NCBI GenBank assembly: GCA_009937085.1 | Contig: JAACDD010000058.1 | Span: 1 to 7,674 of the forward strand | From: Bacteroidota bacterium | GTDB taxonomy: Bacteria; Bacteroidota; Bacteroidia; Flavobacteriales; Flavobacteriaceae | DNA: 7,674 nucleotides | Direction of reading: 5' to 3' | Shown: piece after piece, positions 1 to 5,887 of the stretch | How the letters are laid out: each line of letters opens with the position of its first letter | Position numbering within the stretch: position 1 is the stretch's first letter | Made by a program: the position numbers and the translations under genes | The notes under the pieces: generated by a model | What the model was told of the DNA's origin: nothing | The model's input: only the letters and a program-made list of their open reading frames with translations | Database searches by the model: none

Positions 1-1
1 A

Positions 2-838
2 GAAATTGATCCATATGAATCAATCACGGAGGCAGAATTGGCAGCCATCATTTCAGGAAAAGCTAATCCAAAAGTAAAATCTGCAATTGGGTTAGAGCAG
101 ATTGCTGAAGGCACAAGAGTTCAATCCATTGTTTTTAGAATAGCATCTACCATCTACAATTCTGAGAAACGACCTAATTGGAAAGGAAGTAAAGAAATTT
201 TCCTTGCACAGGTAGTGCGGATTGTTGAGCAGTTTATTGGTTCAGATAAAATTCAAATCAAGAACGACCTCTTCCACCAGGATGATTCAAAAAGAAAGAT
301 TCTCATTATTCTGAACATGAATAAAATCGTTCAGCATATTTGGTCAGCAATCCGTTCTGACAACACAGAAAAACTAACACCCATATTTGATAAGGAAAAA
401 CCAATTCGTTCAACTGAAGATGTAAGAACATGGTACACTAGCAAACCTTGCGAATGGACTGAGAAGTCACATATCAGTCATTGCGTTTATGATAGCGGTT
501 GGGAAGCAAATGAAGCTTACTTCTTTGACAAATCAGATTTAGTAAAATCATTTGTTAAGAATGACCATTTAGGGTTTACCATTCTATACAATCACAAAGG
601 AGTAATAAGAAAATTCTACCCTGACTTTATTCTCCGTTTGGTAAATGGCGACTACATGGTTTTGGAAACCAAAGGTGTTGACAGCCAGCAGAACAAAACC
701 AAGCGAGAATATTTGAACGAGTGGATCAACGCGGTGAATAATCACGGAGGTTTTGGAACATGGCATTGGGATGTGTCATTTCACCCCAGTGATATTGAAG
801 GATTGGTAAAGAAATACATGGAAAAGGAATTAGCTTAA
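2..838 (+). CDS. C-terminal part of a type III-like restriction endonuclease (helicase/nuclease subunit), cut by the window edge
   Basis: The frame is open from base 2 to the TAA at 836-838 (278 residues), so the true start and any helicase motifs lie to the left. The visible part carries a probable PD-(D/E)xK nuclease domain near its end: Asp at 623-625 in the stretch YPDFILRL, then Glu at 665-667 and Lys at 671-673 in VLETKG, with a preceding helix DSGWEANEAYFF that could give the usual helix-A glutamate. The tail with KTKREYLNEW and NNHGGFGTWHWDVS resembles, from memory, the end of large DEAD/DEAH-helicase restriction proteins annotated as type III Res subunits or the BPTD_3080 family. The inferred role is cleavage of foreign DNA, coupled to an ATP-driven translocase encoded upstream. 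No methyltransferase is visible. Its base composition is more A+T-rich than the neighbouring genes, which fits a horizontally acquired defence locus. The exact family is uncertain because the diagnostic N-terminal part is missing. Confidence 0.8.
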   Translation, partial: EIDPYESITEAELAAIISGKANPKVKSAIGLEQIAEGTRVQSIVFRIASTIYNSEKRPNWKGSKEIFLAQVVRIVEQFIGSDKIQIKNDLFHQDDSKRKILIILNMNKIVQHIWSAIRSDNTEKLTPIFDKEKPIRSTEDVRTWYTSKPCEWTEKSHISHCVYDSGWEANEAYFFDKSDLVKSFVKNDHLGFTILYNHKGVIRKFYPDFILRLVNGDYMVLETKGVDSQQNKTKREYLNEWINAVNNHGGFGTWHWDVSFHPSDIEGLVKKYMEKELA

Positions 839-878
839 TACCCCACTTGATTAATACTACCTTTCAACCCACCAACCA

Positions 879-1802
879 TCACACCCCAACCCCCTTTTTA
901 GCTTTTTCCATGTCAGCAATTAAGGCAGCCTCACCCAAAAACAAGGGTGTTTTTTGATGGAGTTCGGTCACATCAAGGTCATGGATTGCGGTATCGCCGT
1001 TTGAAGATGTTCCGCCTACGGCTTCCAATACATACGCCATGGGAATGGCTTCATATACCAGGCGTAAATGCCCGTGGGCATAGCCTGGTCTTTTGTCGTT
1101 GGGGTAGGCAAAAATACCGCCTTCCAAAAGAAGTCGTTTTACTTCGGAAACCATAGAAGCATACCACCTTAGGTTAAAGGAAGTGCCGTTTTTATCTTCA
1201 TGGTTGATAAGCCTATCAAAGTAGTCTTGCAGCCAATTGTCCCATTTCGTTCGGTTAGATGCATTAATGGCAATCATTTTTTTAGTTGGCATGGCGGGCA
1301 ACGCGCTAAACTTCCAACGGTTGGTATCTGCATCCCAAACGCCTTTTGTGGCGGTTCCATGCAGCGAAAAATAGAGCTCTAGGTTTATGCTAAAAACAAA
1401 AAAACCACCCATAACGATGTGCTTCCCGTTAAAATCTGAAATCTGTTGTGCGTCTTTAAAAACCCCAAAAATAGCACCCGGTGGAATGCCCACAGCCGCC
1501 GATTTAGAACCGTCCAACGGATCGAGGGAAACGCTGTATTCCCCTTTGCCGTAGGATTGTAAATTGGGGCGTTCCTCAGATATGATATAGCGCACATGAG
1601 TAGTGCTGGCAATAGCTTCTTGAAAATAGGTGTCGGCGATGATGTCCAGATTTAACTGACTGTCTCCGGATGCATTTGACGCAGCGGCAAGGTCTAGGCC
1701 GTTGCCCATTTTAACCTCTTGATATACTTGAACTCCTGCGATAAGAAACGCATGAAGGATACGTTGAAGTTCAAGGTCTTTGATGTCGGTCAATGCGGTC
1801 AT
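879..1802 (-). CDS. Class I fructose-1,6-bisphosphatase-like sugar bisphosphatase
   Basis: This 307-residue protein has the landmarks of the class I FBPase fold, a Mg-dependent sugar phosphatase: S75-E76-E77, the metal-binding DPLDGS at 94-99, RWYASMVSEVKRLLLEGGI at 212-230, HLRLVYEAIPMAYVLEAVGG at 245-264 and LHQKTPLFLG at 281-290. The expected reaction is hydrolysis of fructose 1,6-bisphosphate to fructose 6-phosphate in cytosolic gluconeogenesis. It is a little shorter than the usual 330-340 residues, mostly at the N-terminus, where the AMP-binding region of the E. coli type enzyme lies. The loop after DPLDGS reads KSAAVGIPPGAIFGVF, whereas canonical enzymes have SSNIDVN...GTIF. Fructose bisphosphatase is therefore the best guess, but sedoheptulose bisphosphate or a related substrate is possible, and a second canonical fbp may exist elsewhere. 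The ATG at 1800-1802 is the first in-frame start after a matching -7 promoter element and has no clear Shine-Dalgarno. It converges with the restriction gene and diverges from rnhB. Confidence 0.87.
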   Translation of the reverse strand: MTALTDIKDLELQRILHAFLIAGVQVYQEVKMGNGLDLAAASNASGDSQLNLDIIADTYFQEAIASTTHVRYIISEERPNLQSYGKGEYSVSLDPLDGSKSAAVGIPPGAIFGVFKDAQQISDFNGKHIVMGGFFVFSINLELYFSLHGTATKGVWDADTNRWKFSALPAMPTKKMIAINASNRTKWDNWLQDYFDRLINHEDKNGTSFNLRWYASMVSEVKRLLLEGGIFAYPNDKRPGYAHGHLRLVYEAIPMAYVLEAVGGTSSNGDTAIHDLDVTELHQKTPLFLGEAALIADMEKAKKGVGV

Positions 1803-1820
1803 ATACGAAACAGTTTGTGT

Positions 1821-1834
1821 GGCCAGTAGTGGCC
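1821..1834. repeat. Perfect inverted repeat GGCCA-N4-TGGCC in the leader of the FBPase-like gene
   Basis: GGCCA at 1821-1825 and TGGCC at 1830-1834 form a perfect 5-bp inverted repeat around GTAG. It begins 18 bases upstream of the FBPase ATG and lies just downstream of the predicted -7 element (1838-1845, minus), so it covers the expected transcription start. It could be an operator or a small hairpin at the 5' end of the mRNA. It is short enough to be chance. Confidence 0.4.
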
Positions 1835-1837
1835 TAG

Positions 1838-1845
1838 CAAAAATA
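1838..1845 (-). promoter_or_regulatory. Predicted -7 promoter element (TATTTTTG) of the FBPase-like gene
   Basis: Read on the minus strand the octamer is TATTTTTG, an exact match to the Bacteroidota -7 consensus TAnnTTTG, 35 bases upstream of the ATG at 1802. No TTG -33 element is found at the usual spacing of about 19 bases, so the promoter is supported by the -7 element and its position only. The predicted leader is about 30 nt. Confidence 0.5.
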
Positions 1846-1916
1846 AGCTACTTACACATACATTCGGGCGTATCCAAGAACGCTTTTTTGTGAAACCAAA
1901 AACAAACATTCTTTTG

Positions 1917-1924
1917 TATTTTTA
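1917..1924 (+). promoter_or_regulatory. Possible -7 promoter element of rnhB (TATTTTTA)
   Basis: TATTTTTA matches TAnnTTTG at all but the last base and lies 6 bases before the rnhB ATG. No TTG is present about 19 bases upstream. If used, it would give an almost leaderless transcript. The surrounding T-rich tract makes a partial match easy to find by chance. Confidence 0.3.
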
Positions 1925-1930
1925 CTTTTT

Positions 1931-2524
1931 ATGCAAACACAGTTTACGCAAACACTAGAGTGCGGTACAGACGAGGCGGGTCGGGGTTGTTTGGCGGGGC
2001 CTGTTACGGCAGCAGCGGTTATCCTGCCGCCCAGCTATACGCATCCGCTCCTTACAGATTCCAAAAAACTTACTGCCAAGCAACGCTATGCGCTACGCGA
2101 GGAAATCAAAACGGTTGCCTTAGCCTATGGCATTGCGCATGTGTCGCATACCCGCATTGATAAAACCAACATCCTAAATGCTTCCATAGAAGCCATGCAA
2201 CTGGCCATCGCCAATATGGCGGTAGTTCCCGAAACCATTTTGGTAGATGGGAACAAATTCAAACCCTACCACAACATTCCGCACCATTGTATGGTAGGCG
2301 GCGATGCCCGTTTTTTAAACATTGCAGCGGCGTCCATCTTGGCAAAAACCACCCGTGACGATGTCATGCAAGCGCATCATCAAAAGCATCCGCACTACGG
2401 TTGGGACACCAATAAAGGCTATCCCACAGCCAAACACCGAGAGGCCATCCTAAAACACGGCCCTGTTAAAATACACCGTAAAACTTTTGCGTTATACCCC
2501 AAACAACTGTCATTGGATTTATAA
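1931..2524 (+). CDS. rnhB: Ribonuclease HII
   Basis: This cytosolic endonuclease cuts the RNA strand of RNA/DNA hybrids and starts removal of ribonucleotides misincorporated in DNA. The 197-residue length is normal for the family. The catalytic DEDD set is present: D14 and E15 in the TDEAGRG motif, D106 in ILVDGN and D125 in VGGDARFLN, followed by the conserved IAAASILAKTTRD (131-143) and YGWDTNKGYPTAKH (156-169). The conserved GRG (17-19), which contacts the junction ribonucleotide, is intact. The ATG at 1931 is the natural start because DEAGRG sits 13 residues in, as in relatives. It diverges from the FBPase-like gene across 128 bases and is followed after 9 bases by the lipoprotein gene. 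The two could be co-transcribed, though a promoter element overlaps the rnhB stop codon. Confidence 0.97.
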   Translation: MQTQFTQTLECGTDEAGRGCLAGPVTAAAVILPPSYTHPLLTDSKKLTAKQRYALREEIKTVALAYGIAHVSHTRIDKTNILNASIEAMQLAIANMAVVPETILVDGNKFKPYHNIPHHCMVGGDARFLNIAAASILAKTTRDDVMQAHHQKHPHYGWDTNKGYPTAKHREAILKHGPVKIHRKTFALYPKQLSLDL

Positions 2525-2529
2525 CTTTG
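2522..2529 (+). promoter_or_regulatory. Predicted -7 promoter element (TAACTTTG) overlapping the rnhB stop codon
   Basis: TAACTTTG is an exact TAnnTTTG match whose first three bases are the rnhB TAA stop. It ends only 4 bases before the ATG of the lipoprotein gene at 2534. Transcription from it would begin at or right next to the ATG, giving a leaderless or near-leaderless mRNA. No TTG is found 19 bases upstream (2500-2502 reads CAA), so strength is uncertain. The arrangement TAnnTTTGC followed closely by ATG is, from memory, common in flavobacteria. Confidence 0.5.
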
Positions 2530-2533
2530 CCGT

Positions 2534-4951
2534 ATGAAAAGACTGCTGCTCCTTGCACTCTGCCTTAGTATAGGTGCTTGCCAACAACAACAAACCCATT
2601 CATCCTCTTTATTGGACTATTTACCCAATAATGCCGTAGTGGTGGTCAAAAGTGAGTCGTTTGGACCCATGAAATCCTATGCCACGCAGCATACTGCAGC
2701 GGCGGCACTTGCCGAAGTATTTCCTGACTTCTTCGCCCAAATGGATGCGGTAGCGGAAAACACCAGCGGGCAATTGAGTTTTCACCCCGAGGGCAAAGAC
2801 AACCTCAGCTACCTGTGGATTACGCATCAAAAACCGCAACAGTTAGATTCCATAGCTGCCGATACGCTAAGCTATGCCAAAACACAACTGCTGCAATTCA
2901 AGACTTCCCCACCCACCTATTACGCTACTTGGGACAGCTTACACCTGCAATCGTCAAGTAAACTGCTGATGGAAAGCAGCATTCGCCTGCGCAGCACACC
3001 CAATAGCATAGATAGCACGCTAACGCAACTCTACAACAGCACCAAAGAGCCGCACACCTTTTTTGTGCAAAACAAGATTGCACCCTTTTTTAATTCGCTT
3101 TTTGATGATATTTCCCCTGTGCCGTGGAGCGAATGGAGCAACTGGACTGCCTTTGTGCCAAGTGTCAATACGAATGGCGTATATCTGCGTGCTTATGGCG
3201 TGCTGCCAGCAAATGGTGCGTCGCGCTTATCGCCATTGGCAAACCAAACGACAGCCCTGCAAGACGTGGCAGCACATCTGCCTAGCAGTGCAAAAAGTAT
3301 TCAGGCCTTTGCCTTTGATGACGAAGTGTTTTCAAAAGCTGCGAAACGTTTTCAAATTACCCACAACCAACCCGAAACCTCCACCGATTCTTTACTGTTA
3401 GATGCCGCTTATGTGGCGCAAGTTGGATTGGGAAATGATGTGGTATTTGCGTTAAAATCAAATCAAGAAGCGGAAGAATTACGCACTGCGCTTTCGCGCC
3501 AATCCAAGGCGCAATACAGCGTAAGCGGGCAAACTATTTTTGAATTTTTAGACGAAAATCAAAAGACAACCGTACTTGCACCACTTGCCAAAAACGAAAC
3601 CTATCCATACGCCGCGTTTCTAAACGAGCATCTCTATTTTGGTACGTCTAAAGCGGTGATGGAATCGCTTTTAAATGCGTTAGAAAAAGATGATGTGCTT
3701 GCCAACGATATTCGTTTTGAGAACTATGTAAAAACCCTTCCGCGCCAAAGTAGTGTATGGGCATGGGCAGCGCCTTCAGAAGTTGAATCTACATTAAAAA
3801 AACATGTAAAAAAATTGGCAAAAACCGATTTTGGGGCTTTTCGTCAAGTCGATTATATAGGTGTTGTAGAAGGCGATGTGTTTTATATCACATTAAGCTT
3901 ACAACAACCCAGCGAAAGCGGTAGCAAATCGCAAGGGATAGAATCGGCTGGAACCGCACCGTTTAGCACGCCCATAGCATGGGGACCCTATGCCGTACAG
4001 AACCACAATACCAAAGCATTGGAATGGGTCGTTCAGGACGAGGAACATCAACTTTACCTGTTAACTTCTACTGGGAAATTGCTTTGGAAAAAGCAACTTG
4101 ATGGCGCTATTTTAGGGGCTATTCAACAAGTGGACTTATACCGAAATAAACGCTTGCAGCTCGCTTTTACCACTACCAAAAGTTTTCACGTTTTAGACCG
4201 AAATGGAAAAGCCGTAAAAGGGTTTAGCAAATCGGGGATGAGCACGTCCAGTACACTTGGCATTTTTGATTATGACAATCAACGGGACTACCGCATTGTG
4301 TTATCGACTGGAAAAACATTAGGCATGTATGACCGCCGTATGAAAAAAGTAAGCGGTTGGCGTAAATCAAGACTCACAGGCAGTTTGGCATATTCGCCCA
4401 AACACATTCGCATTGGAAACCGTGATTATATTGCCATAGTTCAAAAATCTGGTAAAGCAGAGCTGCTGCACCGCACCGGAAAAACACGCATTAAAATTCC
4501 AACGGATATCAAATTCACGCAAAACATCTACCCATATCAAAACGGGTTTGTGAGCATTGATGCCAAAAACAGGTTGATTCAAATCAGCACTTCAGGGAAA
4601 ATCACCAAAAAAGCGTTGCCGTTTGAAACACGCTATACGTTGGCGGCCAATAAAAACACCTTGGTTACCCAAACCGAAAATAAAATAACCATCAACAACC
4701 AGTTGGTAGAATTGGATTTTGGAGTATATGCACCGCCGCAAATTCAGGTAGTAAACAACCGCACCTATATTGTAATTTGGGACAATCAGTCGGGAAAAGT
4801 GTATGTGTTTAATCGCGACGCAAAACTTCTGGATAGCTTTCCCGTAATCGGCGAGGGTTGGGCCATGTTGGGACAAGGAACGCCCGGGTCGGCTGTATAT
4901 TTAGCCGCACAAAACAACAACAAAGAATTACGATTTTACCGAATGCCTTAA
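2534..4951 (+). CDS. Large predicted lipoprotein of unknown function with a C-terminal propeller-like half
   Basis: The 805-residue product starts with a lipoprotein signal peptide: K2-R3, a hydrophobic run L4-I13, and a lipobox ending I13-G14-A15-C16. Lipidation at Cys16 is predicted. The following QQQQ lacks the acidic residues of known Bacteroidota surface-export signals, so a periplasm-facing anchor is a reasonable guess. Residues 25-460 begin with DYLPNNAVVVVKSES and look like a mixed alpha/beta region reminiscent of DUF3352-type proteins (tentative). From about 480 to 805 there are regularly spaced beta-hairpin turns of the type D/S-x-x-G-K: near 511 (STGKLLWKK), 553 (DRNGKAVKGF), 598 (DRRMKKVSGW), 646 (RTGKTRIKI), 685 (TSGKITKKAL) and 759 (NRDAKLLDSF). 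The spacing of about 40 residues suggests a six- or seven-bladed beta-propeller like PQQ/BamB types. No catalytic motif was recognised. The gene follows rnhB by 9 bases and its stop overlaps that of lipB. No function is assigned. Confidence 0.85.
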   Translation: MKRLLLLALCLSIGACQQQQTHSSSLLDYLPNNAVVVVKSESFGPMKSYATQHTAAAALAEVFPDFFAQMDAVAENTSGQLSFHPEGKDNLSYLWITHQKPQQLDSIAADTLSYAKTQLLQFKTSPPTYYATWDSLHLQSSSKLLMESSIRLRSTPNSIDSTLTQLYNSTKEPHTFFVQNKIAPFFNSLFDDISPVPWSEWSNWTAFVPSVNTNGVYLRAYGVLPANGASRLSPLANQTTALQDVAAHLPSSAKSIQAFAFDDEVFSKAAKRFQITHNQPETSTDSLLLDAAYVAQVGLGNDVVFALKSNQEAEELRTALSRQSKAQYSVSGQTIFEFLDENQKTTVLAPLAKNETYPYAAFLNEHLYFGTSKAVMESLLNALEKDDVLANDIRFENYVKTLPRQSSVWAWAAPSEVESTLKKHVKKLAKTDFGAFRQVDYIGVVEGDVFYITLSLQQPSESGSKSQGIESAGTAPFSTPIAWGPYAVQNHNTKALEWVVQDEEHQLYLLTSTGKLLWKKQLDGAILGAIQQVDLYRNKRLQLAFTTTKSFHVLDRNGKAVKGFSKSGMSTSSTLGIFDYDNQRDYRIVLSTGKTLGMYDRRMKKVSGWRKSRLTGSLAYSPKHIRIGNRDYIAIVQKSGKAELLHRTGKTRIKIPTDIKFTQNIYPYQNGFVSIDAKNRLIQISTSGKITKKALPFETRYTLAANKNTLVTQTENKITINNQLVELDFGVYAPPQIQVVNNRTYIVIWDNQSGKVYVFNRDAKLLDSFPVIGEGWAMLGQGTPGSAVYLAAQNNNKELRFYRMP

Positions 4952-5652
4952 CGCACCTCAGCCTCAAAGTGATGTGCAAAGTGTTTTTGAAAAAGGGTAC
5001 TAACTTCTTTTATATCAATGGTTTTTCCCAACTCTTTTTGCATAGAGGTAACCCCTTTATTGCGAATTCCGCAGGGAATGATATAATCAAAAAAAGACAA
5101 GTCGGTATTTACATTTAAAGCAAATCCATGCATCGTAACCCAGCGACTGGTACGAATTCCCATGGCACATATTTTACGGGGATTGTCGCCATCTACATCA
5201 ATCCAAACGCCTGTTTCCCCTTTGCTACGCGAGGCAGAAATGCCAAAATCAGTAAGTGTAGCAATGATACACTCCTCCAACAAACGCAAATATTTATGGA
5301 TATCGGTAAAAAAACAATCCAAATCCAAGATGGGATAGCCAACCAATTGCCCGGGGCCGTGATAGGTAATATCTCCTCCTCTATTCGTGGGATAAAACGA
5401 AACGCCTTTTTCAGCAAGGGTTTCTGCATTTACGAGTAAATTATTTTCATCCCCACTTTTTCCAAGCGTATACACATGCGGATGCTCCACAAAAAGCAAA
5501 TGATTTTCGGTGGTCATTTGCATATCTGGATTTCTACGGTTGTGAATTTTCTGGTCAATGGTGCGTTGAAACAATTCTTGTTGCAAATCGGTTACGGCAT
5601 CGTATGCCGCCAAGCCCAATTTACGCACCTGAACAACAGGTTTAAGGTTCAT
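4948..5652 (-). CDS. lipB: Octanoyl-[acyl-carrier-protein]-protein N-octanoyltransferase (lipoate biosynthesis)
   Basis: LipB moves the octanoyl group from acyl carrier protein to a lysine of lipoyl domains (pyruvate and 2-oxoglutarate dehydrogenases, glycine cleavage H protein). LipA then inserts sulfur. The 234-residue protein has the family signature RGGDITYHGPGQLVGYPILD at 91-110, the acyl-enzyme cysteine C194 in IIPCGIRNKGVTS and the catalytic lysine K160 in RKICAMGIR. The 34-residue gap between them equals that of the characterised M. tuberculosis enzyme (K142/C176). FVEHPHVYTLGKSGDENNLL-type sequence at 54-73 is also typical. The ATG at 5650-5652 lies inside the last codons of the upstream YqaE-type gene, an 11-base overlap that suggests translational coupling and a two-gene operon. 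At the other end its TAA shares bases with the stop of the convergent lipoprotein gene. Confidence 0.97.
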   Translation of the reverse strand: MNLKPVVQVRKLGLAAYDAVTDLQQELFQRTIDQKIHNRRNPDMQMTTENHLLFVEHPHVYTLGKSGDENNLLVNAETLAEKGVSFYPTNRGGDITYHGPGQLVGYPILDLDCFFTDIHKYLRLLEECIIATLTDFGISASRSKGETGVWIDVDGDNPRKICAMGIRTSRWVTMHGFALNVNTDLSFFDYIIPCGIRNKGVTSMQKELGKTIDIKEVSTLFQKHFAHHFEAEVR

Positions 5653-5809
5653 AATAAAAAGGTCTATTCAAAATAATAAGCGCCCCGATTACACCTGGCA
5701 CCCATGCACATAGCGTGAGTAAAAAAACAATAATCACAGAACCGCACCCCCTGTCAATAACTGCCAAAGGTGGAAAGATGATAGCTAAAAGTACGCGAAA
5801 TAAGCTCAT
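5642..5809 (-). CDS. YqaE/Pmp3-family small membrane protein
   Basis: Reading the minus strand from the ATG at 5807-5809 gives 55 residues ending in TAA at 5642-5644. The sequence matches the Pmp3/YqaE (UPF0057) pattern: two hydrophobic segments, about 4-18 (FRVLLAIIFPPLAVI) and 24-47, joined by D19-R20-G21-C22-G23, with the signatures PPLAV at 13-17, RGCG at 20-23 and WVPGVIGAL at 36-44. The protein should sit in the inner membrane as a two-helix hairpin. In yeast and plants, relatives affect membrane potential and salt tolerance. The bacterial role is poorly known, so none is assigned here. An exact -7 promoter element lies 8 bases upstream, and the gene's last 11 bases overlap the start of lipB, so the pair is probably one transcript. 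It is divergent from lysS. Its length is normal for the family. Confidence 0.93.
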   Translation of the reverse strand: MSLFRVLLAIIFPPLAVIDRGCGSVIIVFLLTLCAWVPGVIGALIILNRPFYYEP

Positions 5810-5817
5810 GTGTAATT

Positions 5818-5825
5818 CAAAGATA
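5818..5825 (-). promoter_or_regulatory. Predicted -7 promoter element (TATCTTTG) of the YqaE-type gene and lipB
   Basis: On the minus strand the octamer reads TATCTTTG, an exact TAnnTTTG match identical to the one used by lysS on the other strand. The triplet 19 bases upstream is TTC (5845-5847 read on minus), one mismatch from the TTG -33 element. The distance to the ATG at 5809 is 8 bases, so the leader would be very short. Confidence 0.62.
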
Positions 5826-5836
5826 CAAATTCGAAC

Positions 5837-5848
5837 GTTCTTGAGAAC
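5837..5848. repeat. Palindromic cluster between the divergent promoters (GTTCT-TG-AGAAC)
   Basis: GTTCT at 5837-5841 and AGAAC at 5844-5848 form a perfect inverted repeat around TG. It overlaps the perfect 8-bp palindrome GAACGTTC at 5833-5840, which in turn overlaps TTCGAA at 5830-5835. The cluster spans the -33 positions of both the lysS and the YqaE-lipB promoters, where a regulator could affect both. It could be an operator, but no regulator gene is visible here, and short palindromes can occur by chance. Confidence 0.4.
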
Positions 5849-5870
5849 TCATGCGCATTGGTTATCTTTG
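5841..5870 (+). promoter_or_regulatory. Predicted lysS promoter (TTG-N19-TATCTTTG)
   Basis: TTG at 5841-5843, exactly 19 bases of spacer, then TATCTTTG at 5863-5870 match the full Bacteroidota -33/-7 consensus. This is the best promoter in the window. Transcription should begin a few bases after 5870, leaving a leader of roughly 10-15 nt before the lysS ATG at 5888. It also shows that the upstream TTG at 5858, which is inside the promoter, is not the translation start. Confidence 0.75.
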
Positions 5871-5887
5871 CGCCAGAAAAATTTGGG

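Noticed and set aside
38..40. TTG at 38 as the start of the first gene
   Set aside because: The same frame is open to the left edge, and the protein matches only the end of a much larger family, so the gene starts outside the window.
839..878. Possible terminator between the restriction gene and the FBPase-like gene
   Set aside because: No stem-loop with a T-tract is visible on either strand in these 40 bases.
3063..3401. 112-codon plus-strand frame inside the lipoprotein gene
   Set aside because: It overlaps the continuous 805-codon frame in another phase, with a composition (many Cys, Met, Arg) typical of a shadow frame.
4858..5439. Plus-strand frames of 86 and 103 codons over lipB
   Set aside because: They are antisense to lipB, whose full set of catalytic motifs is on the minus strand.
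5858..5887. TTG at 5858 as the lysS start, adding 10 residues
   Set aside because: It falls inside the consensus lysS promoter, so it would not be on the transcript. The ATG at 5888 gives the expected N-terminus.
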